Source of the DNA: SHLQ01 sp964610745 | Lineage (GTDB): Bacteria; Actinomycetota; Acidimicrobiia; Acidimicrobiales; SHLQ01 | NCBI GenBank assembly: GCA_964610745.1 | Contig: CAZSYL010000011.1 | Span: 1 to 64,000, forward strand | Direction: 5' to 3' | Length of the DNA: 64,000 bases | In this document: positions 33,209 through 42,481 of the stretch, in pieces | Position numbering within the stretch: position 1 is the first letter of the stretch | How the letters are laid out: each line of letters opens with the position of its first letter | Position numbers and translations under genes: made by a program | The notes under the pieces: generated by a model | What the model was told of the DNA's origin: nothing | Databases searched by the model: none | The model's input: only the letters and a program-made list of their open reading frames with translations

Positions 33209-34381
33209 TCAGCCCTGGCGGGCGGTCATTACCGGGCTACAAAGCCCGTCGAGGTCGACGATCTCGATTTGTTCGCGCCGATCCCACGTCACCGGGTTCG
33301 AATCATCCGCGACGAGCCCGTATTCGGAGAACTCCATGTCGAGGGCATCGAAGACGAGTAATCGCCCGATCAGCGAGCTGCCGAGCCCAAGGATCAACTT
33401 GATTGCTTCGACGGCCTGGATCGACCCGACGATGCCCGGGAGCACACCGAGCACCCCAGCTGTTGCGCAGTTGGGCGCATCCTCAGCCGATGGGGGCACG
33501 GGCAGCATGTCTCGGTATGTCGGACCATGTCGTGGATCGAAGACGGTGACCTGTCCTTCGAACCGGAAGATCGAACCGTGAACGATGGGGATCCCGAGTT
33601 TCACCGAAGCGTCGTTGAGCACGTAACGGGCCGGAAAGTTATCGGCGCCGTCAACGATCACGTCGTAGCCCGAAATGAGGTCCATCACGTTCGAAGCATC
33701 CAGGCGCACTGCATGCTTGTTCACCGTGACGTCCGGGTTGATGCCCGCGACTGTCGCCGCGGCGCTATCGACCTTCTGGTCCCCAACACGGTCGAGCCGG
33801 TGGATCACCTGGCGCTGAAGGTTCGATGCATCAACGGTGTCCATATCGACGATGCCAAGCGTCCCAACGCCAGCTGCCGCCAGGTAGAGCGCAGCTGGCG
33901 ACCCTAAGCCGCCAGCTCCGAGCAGCAGCACCTTTGCGTTGAGCAGCTTGAGTTGACCGTCCTCGCCGACCTCGGGAAGGTTGAGGTGCCGTCCATAGCG
34001 AGAACGCTGCTCGATGGTCAGCCCATCGTCTTCTCCCCATGTGAGGCCGGCATCTTTCCAGGCCGTGAATCCCCCGGCAAGGCTCGAGACGTTCTCATAA
34101 CCCATGTCCTGAATGGTCTTGGCAGCAAGCGCGGAGCGAGTCCCTCCTGCGCACATCAAGACAATTTCTTCGGTTCGATCCGGAACGGCAGCCTCGATCT
34201 GCAACTCGAGCATGCCTCGAGGGATCCGCAGAGATCCGCCGACTATGCCAGCCGCAGTTTCGTCGGGTTCGCGCACATCGATGAGCTGAGCTCCCTTTGC
34301 GACGCGTTCTCCGGCGGTCGCGCCATCGATCTCTGAGACCTCAGCTTTTGCAGCGGCAAGAACATCTTTGAACACGACCAT
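33209..34381 (-). CDS. moeB: Rhodanese-ThiF/MoeB sulfur-carrier adenylyltransferase fusion
   Basis: Activates the C-terminus of a ubiquitin-like sulfur carrier (MoaD, ThiS or CysO type) by adenylation and supplies sulfur. The order is unusual: the rhodanese domain is N-terminal (residues 20-115, active-site C77 in VLMCAGGTRSA) and the ThiF/MoeB domain C-terminal (about 128-390, nucleotide site LLLGAGGLGSPAALYLAAAGVG, catalytic cysteine in NCATAGVLG). Mycobacterial MoeZ and eukaryotic MOCS3 have the reverse order. The CxxC zinc pairs of classical MoeB are absent. It lies within the rml operon, 20 bases before rmlA, where its cofactor role is unexpected. Confidence 0.9.
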   Translation of the reverse strand: MVVFKDVLAAAKAEVSEIDGATAGERVAKGAQLIDVREPDETAAGIVGGSLRIPRGMLELQIEAAVPDRTEEIVLMCAGGTRSALAAKTIQDMGYENVSSLAGGFTAWKDAGLTWGEDDGLTIEQRSRYGRHLNLPEVGEDGQLKLLNAKVLLLGAGGLGSPAALYLAAAGVGTLGIVDMDTVDASNLQRQVIHRLDRVGDQKVDSAAATVAGINPDVTVNKHAVRLDASNVMDLISGYDVIVDGADNFPARYVLNDASVKLGIPIVHGSIFRFEGQVTVFDPRHGPTYRDMLPVPPSAEDAPNCATAGVLGVLPGIVGSIQAVEAIKLILGLGSSLIGRLLVFDALDMEFSEYGLVADDSNPVTWDRREQIEIVDLDGLCSPVMTARQG

Positions 34382-34438
34382 GTTGCTAAGGGTAACGGCG
34401 AGGGGTCCTCCTATACGAGCGGGCCCTCGATCGTGTGG

Positions 34439-35215
34439 TTAACCGCCGATGATTCGAGGCAACACTTCGCTGATCGAACCGCGCACCACTGCATTGGCGA
34501 CATGATCGAACGGGGTTTCTTCGGCGTTGACGATCACCAAAGATGCGCCATTGCGAACGGCGCGAGGAACGATGCTCGCTACTGGATTCACCGTCAAGGT
34601 GCTCCCAATCGCGAGGAGAAGGTCTGTCTCGTCGGCCGCCTGTTGTGCGCGGCGTAGATCTTCAGCGATCAACGGCTGGCCAAAGGAGATCGTGGCGGAT
34701 TTGATGATGCCTGAGCACCTTGGGCAAGGAGGATCCTCCTCACCTGCGCGGACCCGCTCGAGCACCTCTTCCATGGTCGTCAAGTAATCACAGGACAGAC
34801 ACCCGGCCTTGCGCGTCGTGCCGTGAATCTCCACGACAAGATCGGGGTCAAGACCCGACATCTGGTGCAGTTCGTCGACGTTCTGGGTGACGAGCGTGTG
34901 TAGAACACCACGTTCCTGCAGCGGCAGCAACGCCCGATGCCCGTCGTTGGGTGCAACGTTGGCCCAGAGTCGACCTTCAGCTCGCAACGCCCAGTTGGCC
35001 TTGCGAACCGACGGCTCATTGACGTAGTGCGAAATCGTTGAGGCTTTCTCGGCCTCAGGGTTCTTGGTCCAAAGTCCGTTCGGGCCGCGAAAGTCGGGGA
35101 GACCACTATCGGTCGAGATGCCTGCCCCGGATAACACGACGATGTTCTCGGCCTCGCGAACAAGCGCGTGCGCAAGGGCGATGTTGTCATCGATTCGGTC
35201 TTCAACGTCGGTCAT
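34439..35215 (-). CDS. Sir2-family NAD-dependent protein deacylase
   Basis: Removes acyl groups from lysines using NAD+. The 258-residue protein has GAGISTDSGLPDFRG, the TQNVDELHQMSG segment with the catalytic histidine in EIHGT, a four-cysteine zinc site (GCLSC and PCPRC), and GSTLTVNP near the end. The sequence fits bacterial class U or class III-like sirtuins; the GLPDFRG motif is normal. The ATG overlaps the upstream GT2 stop by 4 bases; the longer reading frame into that gene is a leader of poor quality. Its presence between glycosyltransferases and the rml genes is probably positional only. Confidence 0.94.
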   Translation of the reverse strand: MTDVEDRIDDNIALAHALVREAENIVVLSGAGISTDSGLPDFRGPNGLWTKNPEAEKASTISHYVNEPSVRKANWALRAEGRLWANVAPNDGHRALLPLQERGVLHTLVTQNVDELHQMSGLDPDLVVEIHGTTRKAGCLSCDYLTTMEEVLERVRAGEEDPPCPRCSGIIKSATISFGQPLIAEDLRRAQQAADETDLLLAIGSTLTVNPVASIVPRAVRNGASLVIVNAEETPFDHVANAVVRGSISEVLPRIIGG

Positions 35216-36447
35216 TGGCCTCCGCCATCTTGGTTGCGCACATCGACAGCATGCTTCACACCCTGCACTGCCTCTTTCAGAGATCTCGCCCGCCATTTGG
35301 CGAGGCGTAGACGTTCGTCACGCTGGTCGGGTCTGCGCACTGCTGATGCTGCAAGAGACAGCGGCGTCAAGGCCGCGAGGGCGAAGCCGGACGCGACCTC
35401 CACGGGCGAGCCGTGTCGCACGATGGTTAACAATCGGTTCCGGTGTTGAAGGACCTCGACCAGTTCGGTCCCCTGCACGGTCCGATCCGAGTGGCGATGT
35501 TCGACCACGGCTTCGGGCACATGCACGGTGGTCCAGCCGGCTTGGCGACCTCGGAGGGCCAGGTCGACGTCCTCGTAGTAGAGGAAGTACTCGGGATCAA
35601 AGCCGCCGATCGCCGAGAGGTACTCGGGGTGAAAGACGACAGCGGCCCCACACCACAGATCGGCGGGTCGCCCAAGCTCGTCGCCCACGCGCTTTGCGAA
35701 ACCACGATTGACACCGATACCTCTCGGCCCGATCGAGATTCCCGCGTTCTGGACGACCTGGAAGGTTTGAAGCTCGGCGACAGCAACCGATATCTCACAG
35801 GGCCCCTGGACCTTCTGACCTGCGATCGTGCCAGCGCCAGCACTAACGCCAACGACAATTCGATCGAGTCCATCGACCGGTATGCGGAGACGAGAACCAG
35901 ACGGGCACAGCCACAAAGGTGAGTCTTCGCCGGGCAGTCGTTCGGCACCGTCGATCCCGTGGCACTGCGCACCGAGCTCGTCAAAGCCAGTGGTGACCGA
36001 GTCGATCGTGATCCCGTCACCGAGTACATCGATCTCAACGAATGAGCGATCGAAGACGATCGTCGGCGACGCCGCACCGATCTTTCGGTCTTCGTCGAGT
36101 TGAGCCGCGAGAAGCCGGAAAGCATCGGGCCGCACCATGGCGTCGGGATTGAGCAACGCAATCACTCCGGCGGCCGGAAGGTCGACCTCGAGCTCATCGC
36201 CAACCAGATCGGAAAAACCAAGATTGTTGGCGCCAAATCCCTCATTGGTCTCGTTCCAGATGACGTGCACTCCGGGCAACGTCTCCACAGCTTCGGCGCT
36301 GGAATCGCTCGAAGCATTGTCGATCACGACCACATCGATTTCGCCCGGCCACTGCGAACCGAGCGCTGAGCGGACGGCTCGTTCGAGGAGCGCGCCACCG
36401 TTGAAATTCACAACCACGACTCGGAGTCGAGCGTCGGCTCTAATCAT
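35212..36447 (-). CDS. Family 2 glycosyltransferase (rhamnosyltransferase-like)
   Basis: A 411-residue cytosolic or peripheral GT-A enzyme. Landmarks are LRVVVVNFNGGALLERAVRS, VVVIDNASSDSSAE, NEGFGANNLG, the NPDAMVRPDAF metal-site region, and the acceptor segment GGFDPEYFLYYEDVDLALR. This is the WbbL-like pattern of enzymes that put rhamnose onto a lipid-linked GlcNAc, which fits the rml genes downstream. An insertion of about 100 residues between the two halves (roughly 150-265) is unlike most WbbL proteins. It overlaps both neighbours by 4 bases. Confidence 0.88.
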   Translation of the reverse strand: MIRADARLRVVVVNFNGGALLERAVRSALGSQWPGEIDVVVIDNASSDSSAEAVETLPGVHVIWNETNEGFGANNLGFSDLVGDELEVDLPAAGVIALLNPDAMVRPDAFRLLAAQLDEDRKIGAASPTIVFDRSFVEIDVLGDGITIDSVTTGFDELGAQCHGIDGAERLPGEDSPLWLCPSGSRLRIPVDGLDRIVVGVSAGAGTIAGQKVQGPCEISVAVAELQTFQVVQNAGISIGPRGIGVNRGFAKRVGDELGRPADLWCGAAVVFHPEYLSAIGGFDPEYFLYYEDVDLALRGRQAGWTTVHVPEAVVEHRHSDRTVQGTELVEVLQHRNRLLTIVRHGSPVEVASGFALAALTPLSLAASAVRRPDQRDERLRLAKWRARSLKEAVQGVKHAVDVRNQDGGGQ

Positions 36448-37778
36448 TTTCCGAGCTTACGTCGGCCCGCGCGCCAACCGACTTTCGCAACCTTTGCCAC
36501 ACCACCGTCATCGAGGTGCAGCCTCAAACGTCCACCGATGCGTTCGGTCGCCGAGCCATCGGCACGCGCGGTATTGGCCCCCCGACGGCGGTCGATCGCA
36601 ACCTGTGGATCCTCGAGCCACTGCATCAACGGAGCGAGTGTGTCCTCCCACGAGAGCCTCGCACCGAGAACCTTCGCGGCCCGCGACATCGTTCCCAATC
36701 TCCGGTCGTCGTTGATGATGGACGCGACCGCACCGCCGATTCCTTCGATGGAACGTTCACAGGTGATCGCAGCACCAGCTTCTTCGAGTTGAGTGCTGAG
36801 CGGATCACCTTTGGTAGAGACGGTGGGCAGTCCAGCACTCAGATGATCAAGAAGTCTGGTCCGGTGTGAGTACCGGCTCTCGAGGTGCGCTCCATCGGCG
36901 ACTATGCCAACGTCGGCGTCCTGCAGCCAGGTCAACCGTTCGTCGTACTCGACCCACTGGTTAACGAACATGACATGTTTGCCAAAGAGTCGCATGCGCC
37001 GAGCGAGGGTGATCGCTTCCCCGCGAACGCCCATGGTCTCGATCGAGGTGTTGGGGTGCGGACCAGCAAGGAACACCAGTCGAGTGTCGGGGTTCTCCTC
37101 GAGGATCAACGGTACTGATTCGATGACGGTCAGTGGATCGAGCCAGTCGTGCATACCACCAGCCCACAGCACGATCGGGTCGAAGCGTCCAATGTTGTCG
37201 AACGTCGACCGAAGTGGTGACCCCACGCCAGGAGCCTCACGACCGAGTCCGAATGGAGCGATCGCGATCAGGTCGTCGAACAACGGGTCCTGATCGTGTG
37301 CCAGGTGATTGAGGCGTCCAGCTGAGGCAAGCCAACCGAGCCAGTGCTCGCGCTGAGCCTCGTTGCTGCACAGAAAGAAGTCGCCGCGTTCGGCCTGCTC
37401 GCGAAGTGTGACTCGGGCGCCTTCGATCAGGTCGATGCGGCGGATCTGGTCATCGGCGAAGCGGTGTAGGGCTTCGGTGTGAAACGGATCGAACCAGTCG
37501 ATCACGAGCGGCATATTCGAGGCGGCGAGCTTGGGGTATTCGAGCAAGACATTCCCCATGACGATCGCGGCGTCGTACCGGGAGTTAATCGCTGCCGGCC
37601 CTCTGACGCTTCGACCATCGACTGGACTGATCGACTGGTCGTCGGGGCCAAGAGCTGTGGACACGAGTGTGACCTCGTGCTTCATTCCAACGACGCGCGC
37701 GATCTGAGAGGCGCGGATTGCCGGCCCCGCCAACCGGCGAGCGATCGGCTCTGGGGTAACGATCAGAACTCTTGCCAT
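36444..37778 (-). CDS. Family 4 glycosyltransferase
   Basis: A 444-residue GT-B enzyme. It opens MARVLIVTPEPIARRLAGPA, has DPIVLWAGGMHDWLDPLTV at the start of the donor domain and HRTRLLDHLSAGLPTVSTKGD as the nucleotide-sugar segment; the E-x7-E pair is replaced, as in several actinobacterial GT4 proteins whose motif is R-LLD-x-L-S-AGLP. The basic C-terminal tail may hold it at the membrane. It is the first gene of the long minus-strand run that leads to the rml genes, and overlaps the following GT2 by 4 bases. Confidence 0.86.
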   Translation of the reverse strand: MARVLIVTPEPIARRLAGPAIRASQIARVVGMKHEVTLVSTALGPDDQSISPVDGRSVRGPAAINSRYDAAIVMGNVLLEYPKLAASNMPLVIDWFDPFHTEALHRFADDQIRRIDLIEGARVTLREQAERGDFFLCSNEAQREHWLGWLASAGRLNHLAHDQDPLFDDLIAIAPFGLGREAPGVGSPLRSTFDNIGRFDPIVLWAGGMHDWLDPLTVIESVPLILEENPDTRLVFLAGPHPNTSIETMGVRGEAITLARRMRLFGKHVMFVNQWVEYDERLTWLQDADVGIVADGAHLESRYSHRTRLLDHLSAGLPTVSTKGDPLSTQLEEAGAAITCERSIEGIGGAVASIINDDRRLGTMSRAAKVLGARLSWEDTLAPLMQWLEDPQVAIDRRRGANTARADGSATERIGGRLRLHLDDGGVAKVAKVGWRAGRRKLGK

Positions 37779-37902
37779 TCCACCGCCACGCTAGCATCGC
37801 ACCCCGATCCACAACCGGCGCTGGGCTTGGAGCGCCTTGCCAGAGAGCGCGACTGGTCTCCATGGTTCTCAAGAACCAATCGATCGAGCCGATTTTTCTA
37901 CA

Positions 37903-38676
37903 GTGAACAGACGGATTGATTGGGCAGACCTGGAGACGCGGCGACGCTTCTTTTCGGTACCACTTCCCGGCACGACTGAGCTCCATCTGAACGATGCTCG
38001 GCGCAAGCCGTCAAAGAGCCTTGGCCAACACGTCTTCGATGCCGTGGACGATGTTCTGTTCGTCGGAGACGCGAACGATACGGTCGGGGGTGACACCATT
38101 CGACGCTTCGAGGTCTCCTGGGTTGGACCCGCCGGCCCGGCCGGGATGATCAACATGGTGCCCGAGCCCGCCTCTCACCGGGAGGTCGTGTTGGCTGCCC
38201 AACGACTTGGCGTCGGCATTCGTTACTCGACGTACTACGAATACCGCGCACCTCGTTTGCTCGGGGGCGGCGCGCTATTTGCGCCACGGAGGCCACTTCC
38301 GATCGGCGCCCTGGCGAACGAGGCACTGATGACCGACACTCCTGAACTCTTCGATGTGAGGATCTCCAAGTGGGTTCGGCCAGGGATGGTGGCTCGCAAG
38401 CTTCGCAAGAAGAAGCCAGCAGAGCACTTCTTTCAGGTTCGCCAAGATGCCACGTGGACACGAATCGATCACCAGACATCGGCTGGTCTAAGCACGTTCG
38501 AAACCCGCAACAAGGACCTCTTGGGTATTGCCCTGAGCGCGCTAAGCCCTATCGCAATCACGGCGACCAGCGAGCACGACCTGCCAATGGCGACGGACTG
38601 GCACCGCGGTGACTTCCGCGGCCGCGACTTTTCAGCCTGGGCTTACGACCGAGTCCTCACTCGTCTAAACATGTAG
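37903..38676 (+). CDS. Protein of unknown function
   Basis: About 257 residues with no signal peptide, membrane helix or motif that I recognise. The middle (MVPEPASHREVVLAAQRLGVGIRYS in two parts) looks like an alpha/beta fold, and a basic patch RKLRKKKPAEHFF follows. Codon use is like that of its neighbours, so it is a real gene. It is single, divergent from the GT4 gene and convergent with pepA. The start is uncertain: the GTG chosen gives MNRRIDWADL; a TTG 66 bases upstream is the alternative. Neither has a clear ribosome-binding site. Confidence 0.65.
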   Translation: MNRRIDWADLETRRRFFSVPLPGTTELHLNDARRKPSKSLGQHVFDAVDDVLFVGDANDTVGGDTIRRFEVSWVGPAGPAGMINMVPEPASHREVVLAAQRLGVGIRYSTYYEYRAPRLLGGGALFAPRRPLPIGALANEALMTDTPELFDVRISKWVRPGMVARKLRKKKPAEHFFQVRQDATWTRIDHQTSAGLSTFETRNKDLLGIALSALSPIAITATSEHDLPMATDWHRGDFRGRDFSAWAYDRVLTRLNM

Positions 38677-38699
38677 CGAAACACCGACTCGGATGAGGT

Positions 38700-40148
38700 C
38701 TAGGAACTGAAGTTACGTGCCAATTCGACCAACGTGCGGACGCCGAATCCGGTGCCACCCTTGCGGCTCTCGGCGTCATCGCCCTCGGTCCAAGCTGGTC
38801 CGGCAATATCGAGGTGAACCCACGGGATGCCGTCACCAACGAACTCCGAGAGGATCAGACCAGCGGTGAGCGCGCCTCCACCCATGGGCTTGCCGATGTT
38901 CTTCATGTCCGCAATCGGTGAGTCCATCTGGCGTTTGTAGTCAGCTGGTAGCGGCATGTGCCAGACCCGCTCTCCCGCATCGGCAGCCGCAGCTGCGACG
39001 ACCTCTCCAAACGCGTCGTCGTTCGTCATCAACGCCGCGATCTTTGGACCCAGCGCCGCAACCGAGGCGCCGGTGAGGGTGGCGAGGTCGACGATTGCGT
39101 CGGGCTTGGCCTCACTGGCCAAGCTCAACGCGTCCGCGAGGATGAGCCGACCTTCGGCATCGGTGTTGAGAACCTCGATGGTCTTGCCGTTACGAATCTT
39201 GAGCACGTCACCGGGTCTCGTCGCGTCTCCGCCGAGCATGTTGTCGGTCATTGGCACATAGGCCCGAATACGATTCGGGACTTGGGCTGCCTTGAGCACG
39301 CTCATCGCTCCAACGACAGCAGCGGCACCACCCATGTCCATCTTCATGGTCATCATGCCCGTACCGGTCTTGATCGAGAGACCGCCAGCGTCGAACGTGA
39401 TTCCCTTGCCCACGAAGGCAATCGTCGCCTTTGGCTTGGGTGGGGACCACGTCAACTCTACGAAGCGAGGCTGGTTGGTCGAGCCGCGGTTGACGCCGAG
39501 CAACCCACCGAGCTGGGCTTTCTTGATCGCAGCAAGGTCCATAATCTTGCACTGAAGGCCGGCTTTCTTCGCCATTGCTGCGGTGCGCTTGGCAAACTCG
39601 GCCGGGGTCAGCGTTCCGCCCGGTTCATTGACCAGGTCGCGGGCCATCATCTGGCCATCGGCAATGGCCTGACCGATTGCGACACCGTCCTTGACCGCCT
39701 TCGCCGTCGACCCAGCGATCGTGACCTTTTTGAGGTCGTGGCGTGGAGCTTTGCTCTTGTACGCGCCGCCCTGATAGCGGCCGAGCTCAAGTCCCTCCGC
39801 GAGACACTGCGCAGCCAGACCAGCGTTGAGGCCGTTGAGCTCCTTGGTCGCGTCGGTGAGCAACGTGGTCGCGATCGCCTTCTGGCGACGCGATGCCTTT
39901 GCGAGGCTTGCGCCGGCGGTACGCAGCGACTGCTCGGTGAAGTCCTCGGTCTTGCCAAGACCTACGACAGCCACGAGACCGCCGTTACTTTCGACGATCA
40001 TGGTCTTGCCCAGCTTGGCGTCAAATCCGCGCGCATCGAGGACCGCGTTCGTCAGTCCATCAGGACGATCGAGGTCCTTGAAGACACCAACACCGACGAG
40101 CGGTGCAGCAGCGGGGGCGGAACGGGCGGTCGTGATCGTCAAAGCCAT
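38700..40148 (-). CDS. pepA: Leucyl aminopeptidase (M17)
   Basis: Cytosolic hexameric two-metal aminopeptidase that removes N-terminal residues from peptides. The 482-residue protein has the C-terminal catalytic domain with VGKGITFDAGGLSIKTG, MKMDMGGAAAVVGAM and the signature NTDAEGRLILADAL, all with the expected lysine, aspartate and glutamate ligands. The N-terminal domain is of normal length and less conserved. It stands alone, divergent from ung. Confidence 0.97.
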   Translation of the reverse strand: MALTITTARSAPAAAPLVGVGVFKDLDRPDGLTNAVLDARGFDAKLGKTMIVESNGGLVAVVGLGKTEDFTEQSLRTAGASLAKASRRQKAIATTLLTDATKELNGLNAGLAAQCLAEGLELGRYQGGAYKSKAPRHDLKKVTIAGSTAKAVKDGVAIGQAIADGQMMARDLVNEPGGTLTPAEFAKRTAAMAKKAGLQCKIMDLAAIKKAQLGGLLGVNRGSTNQPRFVELTWSPPKPKATIAFVGKGITFDAGGLSIKTGTGMMTMKMDMGGAAAVVGAMSVLKAAQVPNRIRAYVPMTDNMLGGDATRPGDVLKIRNGKTIEVLNTDAEGRLILADALSLASEAKPDAIVDLATLTGASVAALGPKIAALMTNDDAFGEVVAAAAADAGERVWHMPLPADYKRQMDSPIADMKNIGKPMGGGALTAGLILSEFVGDGIPWVHLDIAGPAWTEGDDAESRKGGTGFGVRTLVELARNFSS

Positions 40149-40212
40149 GGACTGAGACTATCGCCGTCAACGGGTTGGCTTGACGATCTCCCCGTGCTCT
40201 ACGTTGCAGCAC

Positions 40213-40875
40213 GTGGCGATACGGACCGATTGGAACCCGATTCTTCGAACCGAGTTCGAAAAGCCCTACTGGGAAGCGTTGCAGACCTTCGTGCGCTCAG
40301 AGCGCGAACAACACACGGTCTATCCCCCGCACGACCAGGTATTTCGGGCACTACACCTCACGCCCTACAGCGATACAAAGGTGTTCATCCTCGGCCAAGA
40401 CCCCTATCACGGCCCTGGTCAGGCAAATGGGCTGGCCTTCTCGGTCGCAGCTGGTGAACGGATTCCGCCGAGCCTTCAGAACATCCACAAAGAGCTCGAG
40501 AGCGACCTCGGTATTGCCCGCCCAACTCACGGGTTGCTCGAGCCGTGGGCTGAGCAGGGTGTGCTGCTGTTGAACGCGACGCTTACGGTTCGGGCACACA
40601 ACGCTGCTTCGCATCAGAAGCAAGGGTGGGAGATCTTCACCGATCAAGTTCTGCGCGTCGTCAACGAAAAGACTGACCGAATCGTCTTCGTTCTGTGGGG
40701 TGCGAGCGCTCGAAAGAAAAAGTCGCTCATCGACACAGGTCGCCACACGATCATCGAATCAGCGCACCCGTCACCGCTCTCGGCGCATCGTGGGTTCTTT
40801 GGCAGTAAGCCTTTCTCGCGGACCAACGAGTCGCTGGCCGCTGCTGGCCGTTCGCCGATCGACTGGACGTTGTAG
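40213..40875 (+). CDS. ung: Uracil-DNA glycosylase
   Basis: Removes uracil from DNA. The protein of about 220 residues has the water-activating loop GQDPYHGPGQANGLAFSV, the PPSLQNIHKEL segment, LLLNATLTV and the HPSPLSAHRGFFG minor-groove loop, all intact. The GTG start giving MAIRTDWNPIL matches the usual N-terminus; a TTG 33 bases upstream is possible. Its 3' end overlaps the 3' end of the convergent transporter gene by 105 bases. Confidence 0.95.
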   Translation: MAIRTDWNPILRTEFEKPYWEALQTFVRSEREQHTVYPPHDQVFRALHLTPYSDTKVFILGQDPYHGPGQANGLAFSVAAGERIPPSLQNIHKELESDLGIARPTHGLLEPWAEQGVLLLNATLTVRAHNAASHQKQGWEIFTDQVLRVVNEKTDRIVFVLWGASARKKKSLIDTGRHTIIESAHPSPLSAHRGFFGSKPFSRTNESLAAAGRSPIDWTL

Positions 40876-41808
40876 ATCCGACTGGTCGCCCTTGAGCTCG
40901 TCGTAGACAATCAGGCCGAGGGCGAGCCAGATCCAGGCGAAGCCCGCGAGCCGGGCTCCACTCACCTCTTCTCCCAGCACCTGCCATCCAACGAGGAACT
41001 GGAGCGTTGGATTGATGTACTGCAACAACCCAATCACGGTGAGAGTGACCCGTCGAGACGCTGACGCAAACGCCAGCAGAGGAATGGCTGTCACCACGCC
41101 GGTTAGAGCGATGAACACATACGTGGCGCTCGAGCCGTCGCCGAAGATCGGCTCACCGAGAAAGGCCCTATACGTCAGCGCAACGATCGCGAACGGTGCG
41201 ACTAGCCCCGTCTCAAAGGTCAGGCCTGACACCGCGTCCCACGGCCCTTGTTTTCGGAACAAACCGTATGCAGCGAACGTGACCGCCACCAGAATCGCGA
41301 TCCATGGCAGCCCTCCGAGAACAAGCACGTTCCAGATGATTCCGATCGCCGAGAGCACCAGGGCGAGAACTTGTAGTCGCCGCAGCCGCTCCCCCAGCAA
41401 GCCAACACCGAGCCCCACCGACAGGATCGGCATCAAGAAGTATCCAAACGCCGCCTCGACGGCTTGACCGTTGCTGACCGCCCACAGGAAGAGCGCCCAG
41501 TTCGAGGCGATCGCAATGGCAGCACCGGCGCCGTACGCGATGTGTCTCACCGTGAAATGGTCGCGTAACTCACCACGAGTAAACAGAGACGCCTCGACGT
41601 TGCTGTCGGCGAGCCGGCGATGGAGAAGACTCGCCCCGACGATCAAGTAGAAGAAGGCGGTCGCGACTCGGAACGACAGCTGATCGATGGGGCTAACGCT
41701 GCTGAGCTGGCTCCAAAATATCGCTGATGACCCCCACCACATGTATGCGAAGCTGACCCGACCAATGGCCCTTCGGTCGCCGCTACTCGACACCGTTGGC
41801 CAGCCCAT
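40771..41808 (-). CDS. EamA/RarD-type membrane transporter
   Basis: A 345-residue polytopic protein of the drug/metabolite transporter superfamily with about ten membrane helices in two EamA repeats. The opening AYMWWGSSAIFWSQLSSVSP and the later LLQYINPTLQFLVGWQVLGE are close to the RarD pattern. Substrate is unknown. The last 35 or so residues (after VYDELKGDQSD) are hydrophilic and are encoded antisense to the 3' end of ung, which suggests a 3' extension after loss of an earlier stop. The ATG lies 26 bases inside the upstream gene; a GTG 15 bases further in is an alternative. Confidence 0.88.
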   Translation of the reverse strand: MGWPTVSSSGDRRAIGRVSFAYMWWGSSAIFWSQLSSVSPIDQLSFRVATAFFYLIVGASLLHRRLADSNVEASLFTRGELRDHFTVRHIAYGAGAAIAIASNWALFLWAVSNGQAVEAAFGYFLMPILSVGLGVGLLGERLRRLQVLALVLSAIGIIWNVLVLGGLPWIAILVAVTFAAYGLFRKQGPWDAVSGLTFETGLVAPFAIVALTYRAFLGEPIFGDGSSATYVFIALTGVVTAIPLLAFASASRRVTLTVIGLLQYINPTLQFLVGWQVLGEEVSGARLAGFAWIWLALGLIVYDELKGDQSDLQRPVDRRTASSGQRLVGPRERLTAKEPTMRRER

Positions 41809-42481
41809 CGGGGCCAAGGCCTAGCTCTTGCGCCGTTCGACACTGGCGAACACCCCATCTGGTGCAGACCTCGGAAATCTCGGCCAATGCCGTTTCGTAA
41901 ACTTCCAGCTCAGCGGGAAAACAGTGATACTCGCCTTCCGGGTCTCTCGGGTCTCCCGGGTCTGTCAGTCGGGTGCCGGCATCGACCGCAGCACACTCGG
42001 CCCACGCTTCGGTGCCGAGTCCGTTCTTCCGTTCGGGGTCGCTCGGGTCCCACAACGCAAAGTCGAGAAGATGGCCCATCTCGTGATCCATCAGTTCGTC
42101 AAGACGATCTTCGGTCCACGGTCGGAGATCGATCTCGATGATGCCGTCAGGTGGGTTGTTCCTCACGCGTGCGCCCACGCGTCCATCGTTGATGGGTATC
42201 ACGCGAATCTCGCTCACCAAGAACCCGTACGGTGATTCGTTCGCCCGCTCCCAAGCTGCGGCCTCGATGTCGGCAGGCTCGCGTATATCCGGGTTGGTGA
42301 TGATCGCATCGGTTAGGGCGAACGCTCCCCCAAGAGCCATTGCCGCGGCGACAAACAACCCGAGTAGCCGTGCACCGCGAGGCAACCGACGGCTGCGAGG
42401 AGGGAGTGGTTCGGTATGGGACGGTCCAAAGAACTCCCGATATTCCTCCTCGGTGAACTCGACCTGATCATCGTTGTTCAT
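41783..42481 (-). CDS. Membrane-anchored putative zinc metallopeptidase
   Basis: A 232-residue protein with an acidic cytosolic N-terminus, one membrane helix (about residues 40-60) and an extracytoplasmic domain. The domain contains LMDHEMGHLLDFALW, a typical HExxH zinc motif, with a downstream TEAWAECAAVDAGT that may give the third ligand, and several cysteines near the C-terminus. No named family was recognised. Substrate is unknown. The ATG overlaps the stop of the LigD-like gene by 4 bases. Confidence 0.75.
   Translation of the reverse strand: MNNDDQVEFTEEEYREFFGPSHTEPLPPRSRRLPRGARLLGLFVAAAMALGGAFALTDAIITNPDIREPADIEAAAWERANESPYGFLVSEIRVIPINDGRVGARVRNNPPDGIIEIDLRPWTEDRLDELMDHEMGHLLDFALWDPSDPERKNGLGTEAWAECAAVDAGTRLTDPGDPRDPEGEYHCFPAELEVYETALAEISEVCTRWGVRQCRTAQELGLGPDGLANGVE

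Noticed and set aside
38958..40457. 499-codon open frame antisense to pepA and running into ung
   Set aside because: Shadow of pepA; the product is low-similarity arginine/glycine-rich sequence and it would overlap two well-identified genes.
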